Assembly (NCBI GenBank): GCA_946415645.1
Contig: CAMKTJ010000010.1
Coordinates: 1-64,000 of the forward strand
Reading direction: 5' to 3'
DNA length: 64,000 bases
From: an uncultured Prevotellaceae bacterium
Lineage (GTDB): Bacteria; Bacteroidota; Bacteroidia; Bacteroidales; Bacteroidaceae
Part shown: positions 54,493 to 63,300 of the stretch, one piece after another
Numbering within the stretch: the first letter of the stretch is position 1
How the letters are laid out: every line of letters starts with the position of its first letter
Translations under genes and position numbers: made by a program
The notes under the pieces: model-generated
What the model saw: the letters and a program-made list of their open reading frames with translations, nothing else
Database searches by the model: none
Told to the model about the DNA's origin: nothing

Positions 54493-55407
54493 GGCTTGAT
54501 AAAGCCTGGCTACTATTGCTCCGCTGATATTATGCCATACGCTGAAGATGGCGCCGGGGATGGAAGCCAGGGGGTAGGCGGCAAAGTGGATGGTAGCCAG
54601 TGAGGAGGCCAGTCCTGAGTTCTGCATACCCACCTCTATAGAGATGGCTCGCCTCTTGGGGCCGGTCAGACCCAGTAAACGTCCTATCATATAGCCAAGG
54701 CCCAGGCCGCAGATATTGTGCAGCATAACCACCAGCATGATGATCAGTCCGCCTGCCATCAGTTTATTGGCATTGGCGGCAATGACGATGGATACAATAA
54801 AGGCTATGGCAATGGAAGAGAAGGCAGGGAGGTAGTCTGTGGCCCGCTCTGTGAACTTAGGCCAGATGTACTTTATGATCAGTCCTACCGCTATGGGCAA
54901 TATCACTACCCAGAGGATACTCAGCAACATACCCACCACGTCCACGTTCACACTCTTGCCTGCCAAAGCCCATGTCAGAATAGGAGTCAGCAGCGGGGCG
55001 AGTAGGGTAGAGACGCCTGTCATTCCTACGGAGAGAGCCAGGTCACCCTTTGCTAAGTAGGTGATTACGTTAGAGGCGGTGCCGCCAGGACAGCATCCCA
55101 CCAGCACTACACCCAGTGCCAGTGCCTCGTCCAGCTGGAAGGCTCTTGACAGTCCCCATGCCAGCAGCGGCATGATGGTGAACTGAGCCAGACAGCCAAT
55201 GATAACATCCTTGGGTCTGCTGAATACAATCCTGAAGTCCTGCAGGTTCAGTGTCAGTCCCATGCCGAACATCACCACGCCCAGCAGGTAGTTGATAACC
55301 GTAGGCTTTATGTGTTGCAGGGTAGTGGGGAAGGCAAATGCCAGCAAGGCAGCTGCCAGCACCAGCATGCCCATGTATTCTGATATGTAGTGGCAGATTT
55401 TCTTCAT
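54478..55407 (-). CDS. BASS-family (bile acid:sodium symporter-like) transporter 2
   Basis: Start at ATG 55407 (MKKICHYISEYMGML); a -7 box at 55443-55450 rules out the longer frame from 55470. About nine membrane helices in 309 residues; motifs LGVVLVGCCPGGTASNVITYLAKGDLALSVGMTGVSTLLAP and ISIEVGMQNSGLASSLA. It is about as distant from the first BASS gene (29248) as separate subfamilies are, so a different substrate is likely. The last residues are encoded by the CTAACCTC repeat. Confidence 0.9.
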   Translation of the reverse strand: MKKICHYISEYMGMLVLAAALLAFAFPTTLQHIKPTVINYLLGVVMFGMGLTLNLQDFRIVFSRPKDVIIGCLAQFTIMPLLAWGLSRAFQLDEALALGVVLVGCCPGGTASNVITYLAKGDLALSVGMTGVSTLLAPLLTPILTWALAGKSVNVDVVGMLLSILWVVILPIAVGLIIKYIWPKFTERATDYLPAFSSIAIAFIVSIVIAANANKLMAGGLIIMLVVMLHNICGLGLGYMIGRLLGLTGPKRRAISIEVGMQNSGLASSLATIHFAAYPLASIPGAIFSVWHNISGAIVARLYQAEVRG

Positions 55408-55442
55408 AATGTTAGTGTTGTCTTTTCTATACTCAGTCTTCG

Positions 55443-55450
55443 CAAAGGTA
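55443..55450 (-). promoter_or_regulatory. -7 box of BASS gene 2
   Basis: TACCTTTG on the minus strand, 36 bases before ATG 55407. Confidence 0.7.
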
Positions 55451-55555
55451 TGAAGAATCCTCCAAATCATAGCGATACAGGGGAAGATTTTTGTGGCTTC
55501 GCTGGTGCTTTTTTATAATATATGAGGTTATTTTAGTTCCGGGAGTTATAAAATG

Positions 55556-55585
55556 AAGTTAAATAGGGAGCTAAATAGGGAGTTA
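55556..55585 (+). repeat. TTAAATAGGGAGC direct repeat
   Basis: AAGTTAAATAGGGAGC / TAAATAGGGAGTTA, related in inverted sense to 40829-40860. Confidence 0.65.
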
Positions 55586-55665
55586 TGCCAGCTTGCTGGC
55601 TGGACGATAGCTTCAGATTCCTATTATAAAACCCGCATTTACCCCTTGTTTTTGAACCTAGCGGT

Positions 55666-55763
55666 AACCCTGAGGAAACCCTGAGGAAACCCTGAGGAAA
55701 CCCTGAGGAAACCTTGAGGAAACCTTGAGGTAACCTTGAGGTACACTTGAGGCACTCCTTGTG
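55666..55763 (+). repeat. 11-bp tandem repeat array, right copy (8 units)
   Basis: Eight contiguous units of AACCCTGAGGA grading into AACCTTGAGGT and ACACTTGAGGC (55666-55753), followed by ACTCCTTGTG. Inverted relative to the array at 1755-1798. Confidence 0.9.
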
Positions 55764-55852
55764 ACTAATAACCAGTCAACTCTATCCAGTCGTAAGGCAG
55801 AAGAACTGACAACCTAAATCAGCGAACTACAAAGGTGCCAGTACTCCTACGA

Positions 55853-55940
55853 GAGGACTATAGTCCTTTAACGGGAGTACTGCAGTCCTTTAACTAGAGT
55901 ACTGGAGTACTTTAAGGCAAGTACTGGGTTCAAGGTTCGG
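55853..55940 (+). repeat. 22-bp tandem repeats upstream of hsdM
   Basis: Units start at 55853, 55875 and 55897 (GAGGACTATAGTCCTTTAAC, GAGTACTGCAGTCCTTTAAC, GAGTACTGGAGTACTTTAAG) with a decayed fourth at 55919. Each unit is partly self-complementary. Confidence 0.8.
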
Positions 55941-56243
55941 AGATGGCTCGAACGTGCCGAGCGAGAGGAAGGTCAACGAAGTTAAGATGAGACGCTGGTG
56001 TACGCTTGTTTGAGTCCTTTTCTTTCTTTTGTTGCATAGGCGTAGCCTAGACGGAGCATAGGCCGAGCTTAGAGGTGTCTTCGACCCACAGGTCAAGGGG
56101 GTAGCTTTATACCTTTGAGGCCTTCGCCTCGAAATTAGGAGACACGCCAAGGCGTCCTGTACAGTATATGTTCCAATTGAATTGGTATAAATGGCAGCGT
56201 TCATTAATTTTTTGGCGTTTTGACGATTAAAGGTTGACGATGG
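55941..56243 (+). other. gene-free, GC-richer spacer with small hairpins
   Basis: No coding potential seen. Contains GAGGC-CTTC-GCCTC (about 56118-56131) and ACGCC-AAG-GCGT (about 56144-56156) hairpins. It may hold a small RNA, but no promoter or terminator is clear. Confidence 0.35.
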
Positions 56244-56273
56244 TATTTCTTTAAGAAATAAATTGTATATTTG
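56244..56273 (+). promoter_or_regulatory. hsdM promoter with 17-bp inverted repeat
   Basis: TATTTCTT-T-AAGAAATA (56244-56260) directly upstream of -7 box TATATTTG (56266-56273). The box position supports ATG 56295 rather than the in-frame start at 56271. Confidence 0.7.
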
Positions 56274-56294
56274 CAGAAGAAAAGTATAAGAATA

Positions 56295-57800
56295 ATGGCA
56301 AAGAAACAAAATAATACCACATCTATAGGTTTTGAGGAAACCATTTGGCGTGCTGCCGATAAGCTGCGCGGTAATTTGAATGCGGCTGAGTATGAGGGGG
56401 TTGTGTTGGGATTGATTTTCCTGAAGTACATCAGCGACAAGTTTGATGCTAAGTTTCAGGAACTTTCAGAGGATGAATATGCTGATGTAGAGGATAAGGA
56501 TGAATACGAGGCTGACGGTGTATTCTTTGTTCCACAGGAAGCCCGATGGAGTGTGATTAGCATGGCTGCCCATACACCAGAGATTGGTAAGATTATTGAT
56601 GATGCCTTGCAGGCCATAGAGCGTGAGAATCCCAAGCTGAAAGGTGTGTTGCCTGGTAATTATGCCCGCCCTGAGTTGGATAAGCGTCGTCTGGGCGATG
56701 TGGTTGACCTTTTTTCTAACATCAAGATGCTTGCTGCTGGTGAAGAAAAAGACCTGTTGGGCCGTGTATATGAATACTGCTTGCAGAAGTTCGCTTCTAT
56801 GGAAGGTAAGAATGCAGGCGAATTCTATACACCCAGCTGTATTGTACGTACCATTGTAGAGATTCTGCAACCTTACGAAGGCCGTGTCTATGACCCCTGT
56901 TGCGGTTCTGGCGGTATGTTCGTGCAGAGTGCCAAATTCATTAAGAATCACCAGCGCGACCTGAACAGCATCAGCGTTTATGGTCAGGAGGCCAACCCTA
57001 GTACCTGGAAGATGGCGCACATGAACGTAGCCATCCGTGGTTTAGAGGCTAACTTGGGGCAGAGTTATGCAGATACCTTCTTCAACGACCAGCATCCAAC
57101 GCTGAAAGCCGACTTCATTATGGCCAATCCTCCCTTTAACCTGAGCGACTGGGGAGCCGACAAGCTGGAGAAAGACCCACGTTGGAAGTTTGGCTTACCA
57201 CCAGCAGGCAATGCCAACTTTGCGTGGATGCAGCACATGATTCATCATCTGTCGCCCACAGGTCGTATTGGCTTGGTGCTGGCTAACGGTGCCCTCAGTT
57301 CCCAGACAGGTGGCGAGGGTGATATCCGTCAGCGTATTGTAGAGGCCGACCTTGTGGAGGGTATCATAGCCCTTCCCTCCCAGCTGTTCTATAGCACGGG
57401 CATTCCTGTAAGCCTCTGGTTCCTGTCGCGCCAGAAGCAGCAGGCGGATAAGGTGCTCTTCATAGATGCCCGCAACATGGGTACTATGGTAACCCGTGCT
57501 GTCAGAGAGTTGCAGCAGGATGATATCACACGTATTGCAGAGACTTTCAACAGCTACCGCCAAGGTACCCTAGAGGATGAAGCAGGCTTCTGTGCTGTGA
57601 AGACAATTGCAGACATCAAGGCGCAGGACTATATCCTAACCCCAGGCCGCTATGTGGGCATAGCAGAGCAGGAAGATGATGGCGAACCCTTTGCCGAGAA
57701 GATGCAGCGCCTGACCTCAGAGCTAAGCACCCTCTTTGCAGAGAGCCACCGCCTGGAGGAAGAGATTAAGAAGCAGCTGTCTACAATTAAAATTTCCTAA
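56295..57800 (+). CDS. hsdM: type I restriction-modification, methyltransferase subunit
   Basis: N6-adenine methyltransferase subunit of the HsdMSR complex. ATG 56295 gives MAKKQNNTTSIGFEETIWRAADKLRGN. The helical N-terminal domain (HsdM_N, about 10-150) is followed by the methyltransferase domain with EFYTP, motif I YDPCCGSGGMF (199-209) and motif IV NPPF (278-281). 501 residues. First gene of an operon whose cistrons are separated by CCTTAAAG repeats. Confidence 0.95.
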   Translation: MAKKQNNTTSIGFEETIWRAADKLRGNLNAAEYEGVVLGLIFLKYISDKFDAKFQELSEDEYADVEDKDEYEADGVFFVPQEARWSVISMAAHTPEIGKIIDDALQAIERENPKLKGVLPGNYARPELDKRRLGDVVDLFSNIKMLAAGEEKDLLGRVYEYCLQKFASMEGKNAGEFYTPSCIVRTIVEILQPYEGRVYDPCCGSGGMFVQSAKFIKNHQRDLNSISVYGQEANPSTWKMAHMNVAIRGLEANLGQSYADTFFNDQHPTLKADFIMANPPFNLSDWGADKLEKDPRWKFGLPPAGNANFAWMQHMIHHLSPTGRIGLVLANGALSSQTGGEGDIRQRIVEADLVEGIIALPSQLFYSTGIPVSLWFLSRQKQQADKVLFIDARNMGTMVTRAVRELQQDDITRIAETFNSYRQGTLEDEAGFCAVKTIADIKAQDYILTPGRYVGIAEQEDDGEPFAEKMQRLTSELSTLFAESHRLEEEIKKQLSTIKIS

Positions 57801-57850
57801 AGTCCCTAAAGTCCTTAAAGACCCTAAGGACCTTAAAGTCATTAAAGTTG
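57797..57850 (+). repeat. CCTTAAAGACCC repeat R1 after hsdM
   Basis: Runs of CCTAAAG/CCTTAAAG units; 57813-57835 is identical over 23 bases to 63538-63560. Confidence 0.9.
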
Positions 57851-57873
57851 AATTTTAAAAAGAAAACAATATC

Positions 57874-58422
57874 ATGCCAGAAAAGTTGATTCGCCACTCA
57901 GGTAACTTTCGCAAGTTGCTGTCTTACCAGAAGACAGAGGTCATTTATGAGATGACCTACTACTTCTGCCACAACTACCTGCAGAAGGGCGACCGTACTG
58001 TGGATCAGATGGTGCAGGCTGCACGCTCTGGCAAGCAGAACATCATAGAGGGTTGTGCGGCATCAGCTACTTCGGCAAAGACAGAAATAAAGTTGGTGAA
58101 TGTGGCAAAGGCAAGTCTGCAGGAACTGTTAGAGGACTATATGGACTACTTGCGCACACATGGGCAAAGGCAGTGGGAAGAAAACTCTGTAGAATGGGAG
58201 GCTATGCGTAAGTTGGGCAAGGAGCACAATGATGCAGAGTACTTTATGAACCTCTGCCAGACCCGTCCGCCAGAGACCATAGCCAATATGGCAATCATCC
58301 TAATCAATCAGGCCGACTATCTGCTCTTCAAACAGTTAGAGCGCCTGGAGAAGGATTTCCTAACCCAGGGTGGTTTCTCAGAGAAAATGAATCGTATCAG
58401 GCGAGAACAGCGCGGCTTTTAA
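57874..58422 (+). CDS. four-helix-bundle protein of the hsd operon
   Basis: 182 residues, all helical: FRKLLSYQKTEVIYEMTYYFCHNYL, then TVDQMVQAARSGKQNIIEGCAASATSAKTEIKLVNVAKASLQELLEDYMDYLR, then the suffix region ending in LFKQLERLEKDFLTQGGFSEKMNRIRREQR. This is the S23/four-helix-bundle suffix-domain family, met in type I restriction operons and with variable-lymphocyte or retroelement loci. Members may bind nucleic acid; the role is not established. Flanked on both sides by CCTTAAAG repeats, like a movable cassette. Confidence 0.85.
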   Translation: MPEKLIRHSGNFRKLLSYQKTEVIYEMTYYFCHNYLQKGDRTVDQMVQAARSGKQNIIEGCAASATSAKTEIKLVNVAKASLQELLEDYMDYLRTHGQRQWEENSVEWEAMRKLGKEHNDAEYFMNLCQTRPPETIANMAIILINQADYLLFKQLERLEKDFLTQGGFSEKMNRIRREQRGF

Positions 58423-58497
58423 ACCTAAAGTTTCTAAGGACTCTAAAGACTTTAAGGACTTTAAAGACCTTAAGAACCCTAAAGAATTTAAAGAAAA
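58421..58497 (+). repeat. CTAAAGACTTTAAGG repeat R2
   Basis: Starts within the previous stop codon and runs to 20 bases before the next gene. Same unit types as R1 and R3. Confidence 0.88.
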
Positions 58498-58516
58498 AAG
58501 AGAAAGGAAAAAGGCT

Positions 58517-59128
58517 ATGACATACAAAAGTACAGAAAAGGAAATCATAAAAGCCATTGTAAAGTATGGTGAGAAGTCAAGCACGCTGGCGGATGTTATA
58601 AACAAAAGCCGTCTGTTTGAAAAGAGAGGTTTTGCTATTGTCTGCAAAGATTGCAATAATATTGTTTATCTAAGAAACGACAAATACAATATGGAGTCCG
58701 AGCATGTTGTATTAGGGTATATAACAGAGTTCCTTTCATTGATAGACATGTTGATTCAGCAGAAGCACCTCATAATGATTCCCTGTCATAAAAGCAATAC
58801 CTTTGTCTATGGGGCCGAACAAAACAATTGGCAAGAAATGGATATTCTTTTTGTTAATAAGAATGAGAGAATTTCCTTTGAATACCCTAAGGGATGGTTC
58901 AACACTAAAGGTGAGCAAATACGTTATCCTATATATTTTACCGATAAAGAACTGAACATTGGAAACAAGTTTAATTTAGTTTTCTCTGTTAGCCAGGAGT
59001 TAAAGAATCTGGTGAAAAAAAACTTTAAATCTGAAGAGCAGATTCGATTTGAAAAACAGTAATGGGCAACTTGGATTTCAATTGGTGTTGCTATATTAAT
59101 TGGGCTTTTAGGTATATTCTGCAAGTGA
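58517..59128 (+). pseudogene. hypothetical protein with C-terminal membrane helix, interrupted by TAA
   Basis: The ORF from 58517 codes 181 residues to TAA 59060-59062 (ending IRFEKQ). Directly after the stop, in the same frame, codons give WATWISIGVAILIGLL and reach TGA at 59126-59128, a clear membrane helix. The hsdS ATG is at 59130, one base later, as expected if the gene originally ended at 59128. So a CAA-to-TAA type change probably cut off a membrane anchor. The soluble part (DCNNIVYLRNDKYN, WQEMDILFVNKNERISFEYPKGWF) matches no family I know. It is AT-rich compared with hsdM and hsdR. It may still be made as a soluble 181-residue protein. Confidence 0.7.
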
Positions 59129-59129
59129 T

Positions 59130-60359
59130 ATGGAAGAGTGGAAAGAATATAAGTTGGGAGATCTGATAACACTTTATTCAGGTGGGACTCCAGATAAGAA
59201 CAATAAGTCTTATTGGGAAGGAAATATACCATGGATAAGTGCAAAATCCATGTACGAGGACTATCTGTATTCTTCAGAATTGAAAATATCTCAAGAAGGT
59301 TTAGTAAAGGGTAGCAGATTAGCTCCCAAGGGAAGTATTTTGTTGCTAACTAGGGGTAGTGGATTGTTTAATAGAATTCCTGTTTGCTATACTATGAGAG
59401 ATTTGGCTTATAATCAAGATGTTAAGCGCATCGAATCATGTAAAAAAGAACTTGTCTCAACAGAGTTTCTTTTCTATTGGTTGATGGGGAATAAGGATTC
59501 TATTAGTTCTATACTAGAAACAACGGGCATAGGGGCTGGTAAAATTGATACCAACAGACTAAAAAACATACAAATATCCTTACCTCCCATACGATATCAG
59601 CAGGCATTGATTATATTTGCAAAATCTTTAATGCACAAAATAGAGGTAAATCGTCGGATAAATGAGAATTTGGAGCAGCAGGCGCAGGCTTTGTTTAAGT
59701 CTTGGTTTGTGGACTTTGAACCTTTCCGTGATCAGCCTTTCGTAGAATCAGAACTTGGTATGATTCCGCAAGGGTGGAGAGCGGAAAGGTTAGGTGACAT
59801 CTTGGAAATTTCAAAAAAGTCCGTTAATCCAAGTAAATATCCGGATTCATTGTTTTCTCATTATAGCATACCTGCATATGATAATGAAATGAGGCCAGAA
59901 TCTCAATATGGGAAAGAGATTCTGAGTAATAAGTTCGTCGTTGAGAATAATACAACGCTCTTTTCAAAACTTAATCCACGAATCAAAAGAGTTTGGTTTG
60001 TTAATGATGTTGAAGAAAACTCTATATGTTCTACGGAATTTGTTCCTTATAAGGCAAAGAATTCTGCATTAGCTGCATATGTGCATAGTATAATATCGAG
60101 TCGACCTTTTTATGATTATGTGCTGTCTATGGTAAATGGTGCGACAGGTAGTCATCAAAGATTCCATCCAGAAGAAACATTGTCGTATCAGATCCCATTC
60201 GATGAAAGGGCTACTTTGAAATTCAACGAACTTATAGAACCTATGCTTTCCAAGGCATTACAAAATAGAAAAGAATCCCGCCGTCTCGCGGAACTCCGTG
60301 ATGCGCTATTGCCAAAGTTGATGTCTGGGGAAATAAAAGTAGAGGATGTAACGTTATAA
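59130..60359 (+). CDS. hsdS: type I restriction-modification, specificity subunit
   Basis: Chooses the DNA target for methylation and cleavage. Two target recognition domains (about 1-155 and 215-375), separated and followed by conserved helices (about 158-200, INENLEQQAQALFKSWFVDFEPF; 375-409, ALQNRKESRRLAELRDALLPKLMSGEI). TRD1 opens WKEYKLGDLITLYSGGTPDKNN. Much richer in A+T than hsdM and hsdR, as usual for exchanged specificity genes. Four bases separate it from hsdR. Confidence 0.93.
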   Translation: MEEWKEYKLGDLITLYSGGTPDKNNKSYWEGNIPWISAKSMYEDYLYSSELKISQEGLVKGSRLAPKGSILLLTRGSGLFNRIPVCYTMRDLAYNQDVKRIESCKKELVSTEFLFYWLMGNKDSISSILETTGIGAGKIDTNRLKNIQISLPPIRYQQALIIFAKSLMHKIEVNRRINENLEQQAQALFKSWFVDFEPFRDQPFVESELGMIPQGWRAERLGDILEISKKSVNPSKYPDSLFSHYSIPAYDNEMRPESQYGKEILSNKFVVENNTTLFSKLNPRIKRVWFVNDVEENSICSTEFVPYKAKNSALAAYVHSIISSRPFYDYVLSMVNGATGSHQRFHPEETLSYQIPFDERATLKFNELIEPMLSKALQNRKESRRLAELRDALLPKLMSGEIKVEDVTL

Positions 60360-60363
60360 TAAT

Positions 60364-63300
60364 ATGAGCAGCAATCATTTTACCGAAGACAGCTATGAGC
60401 AAACACTGATAGAGCTATTCAAAGGAATGGGCTATCAGTATGAGTGCGGCTATGACGTGGAAAGGGATTTCCGTGAGCCGTATTATGCTCAGGACCTGCA
60501 GCGGGCTTTGCGCAGGCAGAACCCGATGCTGAGTCAGGATGTGCTTGATGAAGCGTTCCGCAAGATTACCCACGTAAACGAGGGTACGCTGGAACAGCGC
60601 AACGAGCAGTTGATGGACTATATGCAGAGTGGCGTGGAGGTAAAATATGCTGAGGAGGGCCGTCAAAAGACGGCTCTGGTAAAACTCATTAGCTTTACAG
60701 ACCCTCTGCAGAACGACTTTAAGGTGTGCAACCAATGGCGTGTGGTAGAGCGTGAAGCTATCCGCTGCGACTTGGTGGTGTTTGTGAACGGCCTGCCATT
60801 AGTAGTGGTAGAACTGAAATCACCTACCAATGATAACGTAGAGGAAGAGGATGCCTACCTGCAAATCAAGCAGTACCAACAGAAGTGCCCCAGCCTGTTT
60901 GTCTTCAATGCCTTTAGCGTTATCAGCGATATGCTGACCACCAAAGCAGGCACCATTACCGCTAAGGCAAATAGATATATGGAATGGAAGAGCATAGACG
61001 GGCAAGTAGAATCTGATGAGATTGCTGATTACGAAACTTTCTTCCATGGCATCTTCGAGAAGAAGCGCCTGATAGACATTCTGCAGAACTTTGAGTGCTT
61101 CGACCATAAAGACGGTCGCTTAGCTAAAATAATGGCTGCTTATCATCAGTACTTTGCCGTGAACAAGGCAATGGCGCATACAGCTACCGCCATTGGCGGT
61201 GATGGCAAGATAGGTGTGTTCTGGCATACGCAAGGTTCTGGCAAGTCGCTATCTATGGTGTTTTATGTGCATCGTCTGATACAGGAATATCCCCAATGTA
61301 CCATCGTGGTGGTTACGGATAGAAACGATTTGGACCAGCAGCTATACGAACAATTTGCCGGTTGTCAGCGCTTCCTGCGTCAGGAGCCGCAACGTGTAGG
61401 CTTCGACCTAAACGAGAAAGGTAAACTGACTAAGACGGGTGGACGTGAAGACTTGGTGCGCAAACTAAAGGAATTACAAACGGGTGGCATCATCTTTACC
61501 ACCATACAGAAGTTTGAAGAAGGAACGGGCCTGTTGTCTGACAGGGACAATATCATCGTGATAACTGATGAGGCTCATCGTTCGCAATATGGCGAGGAAT
61601 ACTGGGATGTGAAGGCTGAGAAGATGAAGAAGGGCTATGCCCAGCTGATGCGCGAGGCATTACCCAACGCCTCGTTTATAGGATTTACAGGTACGCCTAT
61701 CTCAGAACGCGACCGCGATACCAAAGAAGTGTTTGGCGACTATATAGATGTCTATGATATGACGCAGGCAGTGGCCGATGGTGCCACAAGGCCAGTGTAT
61801 TACGAGAGTCGTGTCATCAATCTGAACCTGAACGAAGAGGCACTACGTAAGTTGGACGAGGAATTCGATAAATTAGCAGACGAGGGTGCTACAGAGGAGC
61901 AGATTAACAAGGCAAGACGTGACAATAGCGGTCTCCGCGAGATACTCTGTCACCCTGACACCATAGACAGTCTGTGTAAGGATATCATTGAGCACTACGA
62001 GAAGAACCGTCAGCAGGAACTGACGGGTAAGGCAATGATTGTGGCTTATAACAAGGATGCTGCCGTTAAGATCTATCGTAAGATACTGAAGATGCGTCCC
62101 ACGTGGACAGAGAAGGTACACGTAGTAGCAAGTGCTGCCAATACGGATAAGGAGGAATGGGCTGATGTAATCCTGGCAGGTAAGAATAAGGAATATGCAG
62201 CCTTGTTCAAGGACGATGACAGTCCCATGAAGATTGCCATTGTAGTGGATATGTGGCTGACAGGATTTGATGTACCCTCATTGGCTACGATGTATGTCTA
62301 CAAGCCTATGCGTTCCCACAATCTGATGCAGGCCATTGCCCGTGTGAATCGTGTTTATCCTGGCAAGGAGGGCGGATTGATAGTAGATTATGTAGGTATT
62401 GCCCAAGCCCTGAAGCAGGCCATGCAGGATTATACGAACCGTGACCGCAAACAGTTTGGCGATCCTGACATCAACAAGACTGCCAAGGTGAAGTTCCAGG
62501 AGAAACTGGAAATCTGTCGCGACCTGCTGCATGGATTCGACTACGAAGGGTTCTACGAAGGTACAGATCCTGAACGTGCCAAGATAATAAAGGGTGGTGT
62601 GAACTTCCTGTTGGCACCAGACAAACAGGACAGGCTCAAAGACTATATCAAAGAAAGCCAATTGTTGCATAACGCCCTAACCCTTTGCCGTTCGCTGATT
62701 GACCAACGAACAAAACTTGAAGCAAATTATATGGATGCTGTAAGGGTGCTGCTCATAAGATTCACCCAGACTGGCGGACCAATAACAAAGAAAGAGATTA
62801 ATGAGCGCATAGCCAACCTGATAGAACAGAGCATCAGAAGCGAAGGCGTTATAGACTTGTTCAAGGATGTAAAGCGTGACTTCTCGCTCTTTGACGAAGG
62901 ATTCCTACAGGAACTGCGTAAGATGAAGGAGAAGAATCTGGCCGTACTACTCTTAGAGAAGTTGCTGAAGGACCGCATCCGTAAATATGAACATACCAAT
63001 ATTGTACAGAGTAAGAAGTTTAGCGACTTGTTGAACGAGGCCCTGTCGAACTACCTGAAGGGTATGCTGACAAACGAAGAGGTGATAGAGGAACTGCTAA
63101 AGATGGCTGCGGAAATCAAAAAGACGGAGGAGGAAGGCAATGACTTAGGGCTGACCACAGAAGAGAAAGCCTTCTATGATGCGCTTTCATCCCCAGAAGG
63201 TATCCGCGAGGCATACACTGATGAACAGTTTGTGGAACTGACCAAAGAGCTGACAGAACAGTTGCGCAAGAATCGTACCATCGACTGGAACCGCAAGGAA

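Noticed and set aside
55666-55753. 11-bp array considered as CRISPR or as a coding repeat
   Set aside because: No spacers, and all frames across it are short and unconserved.
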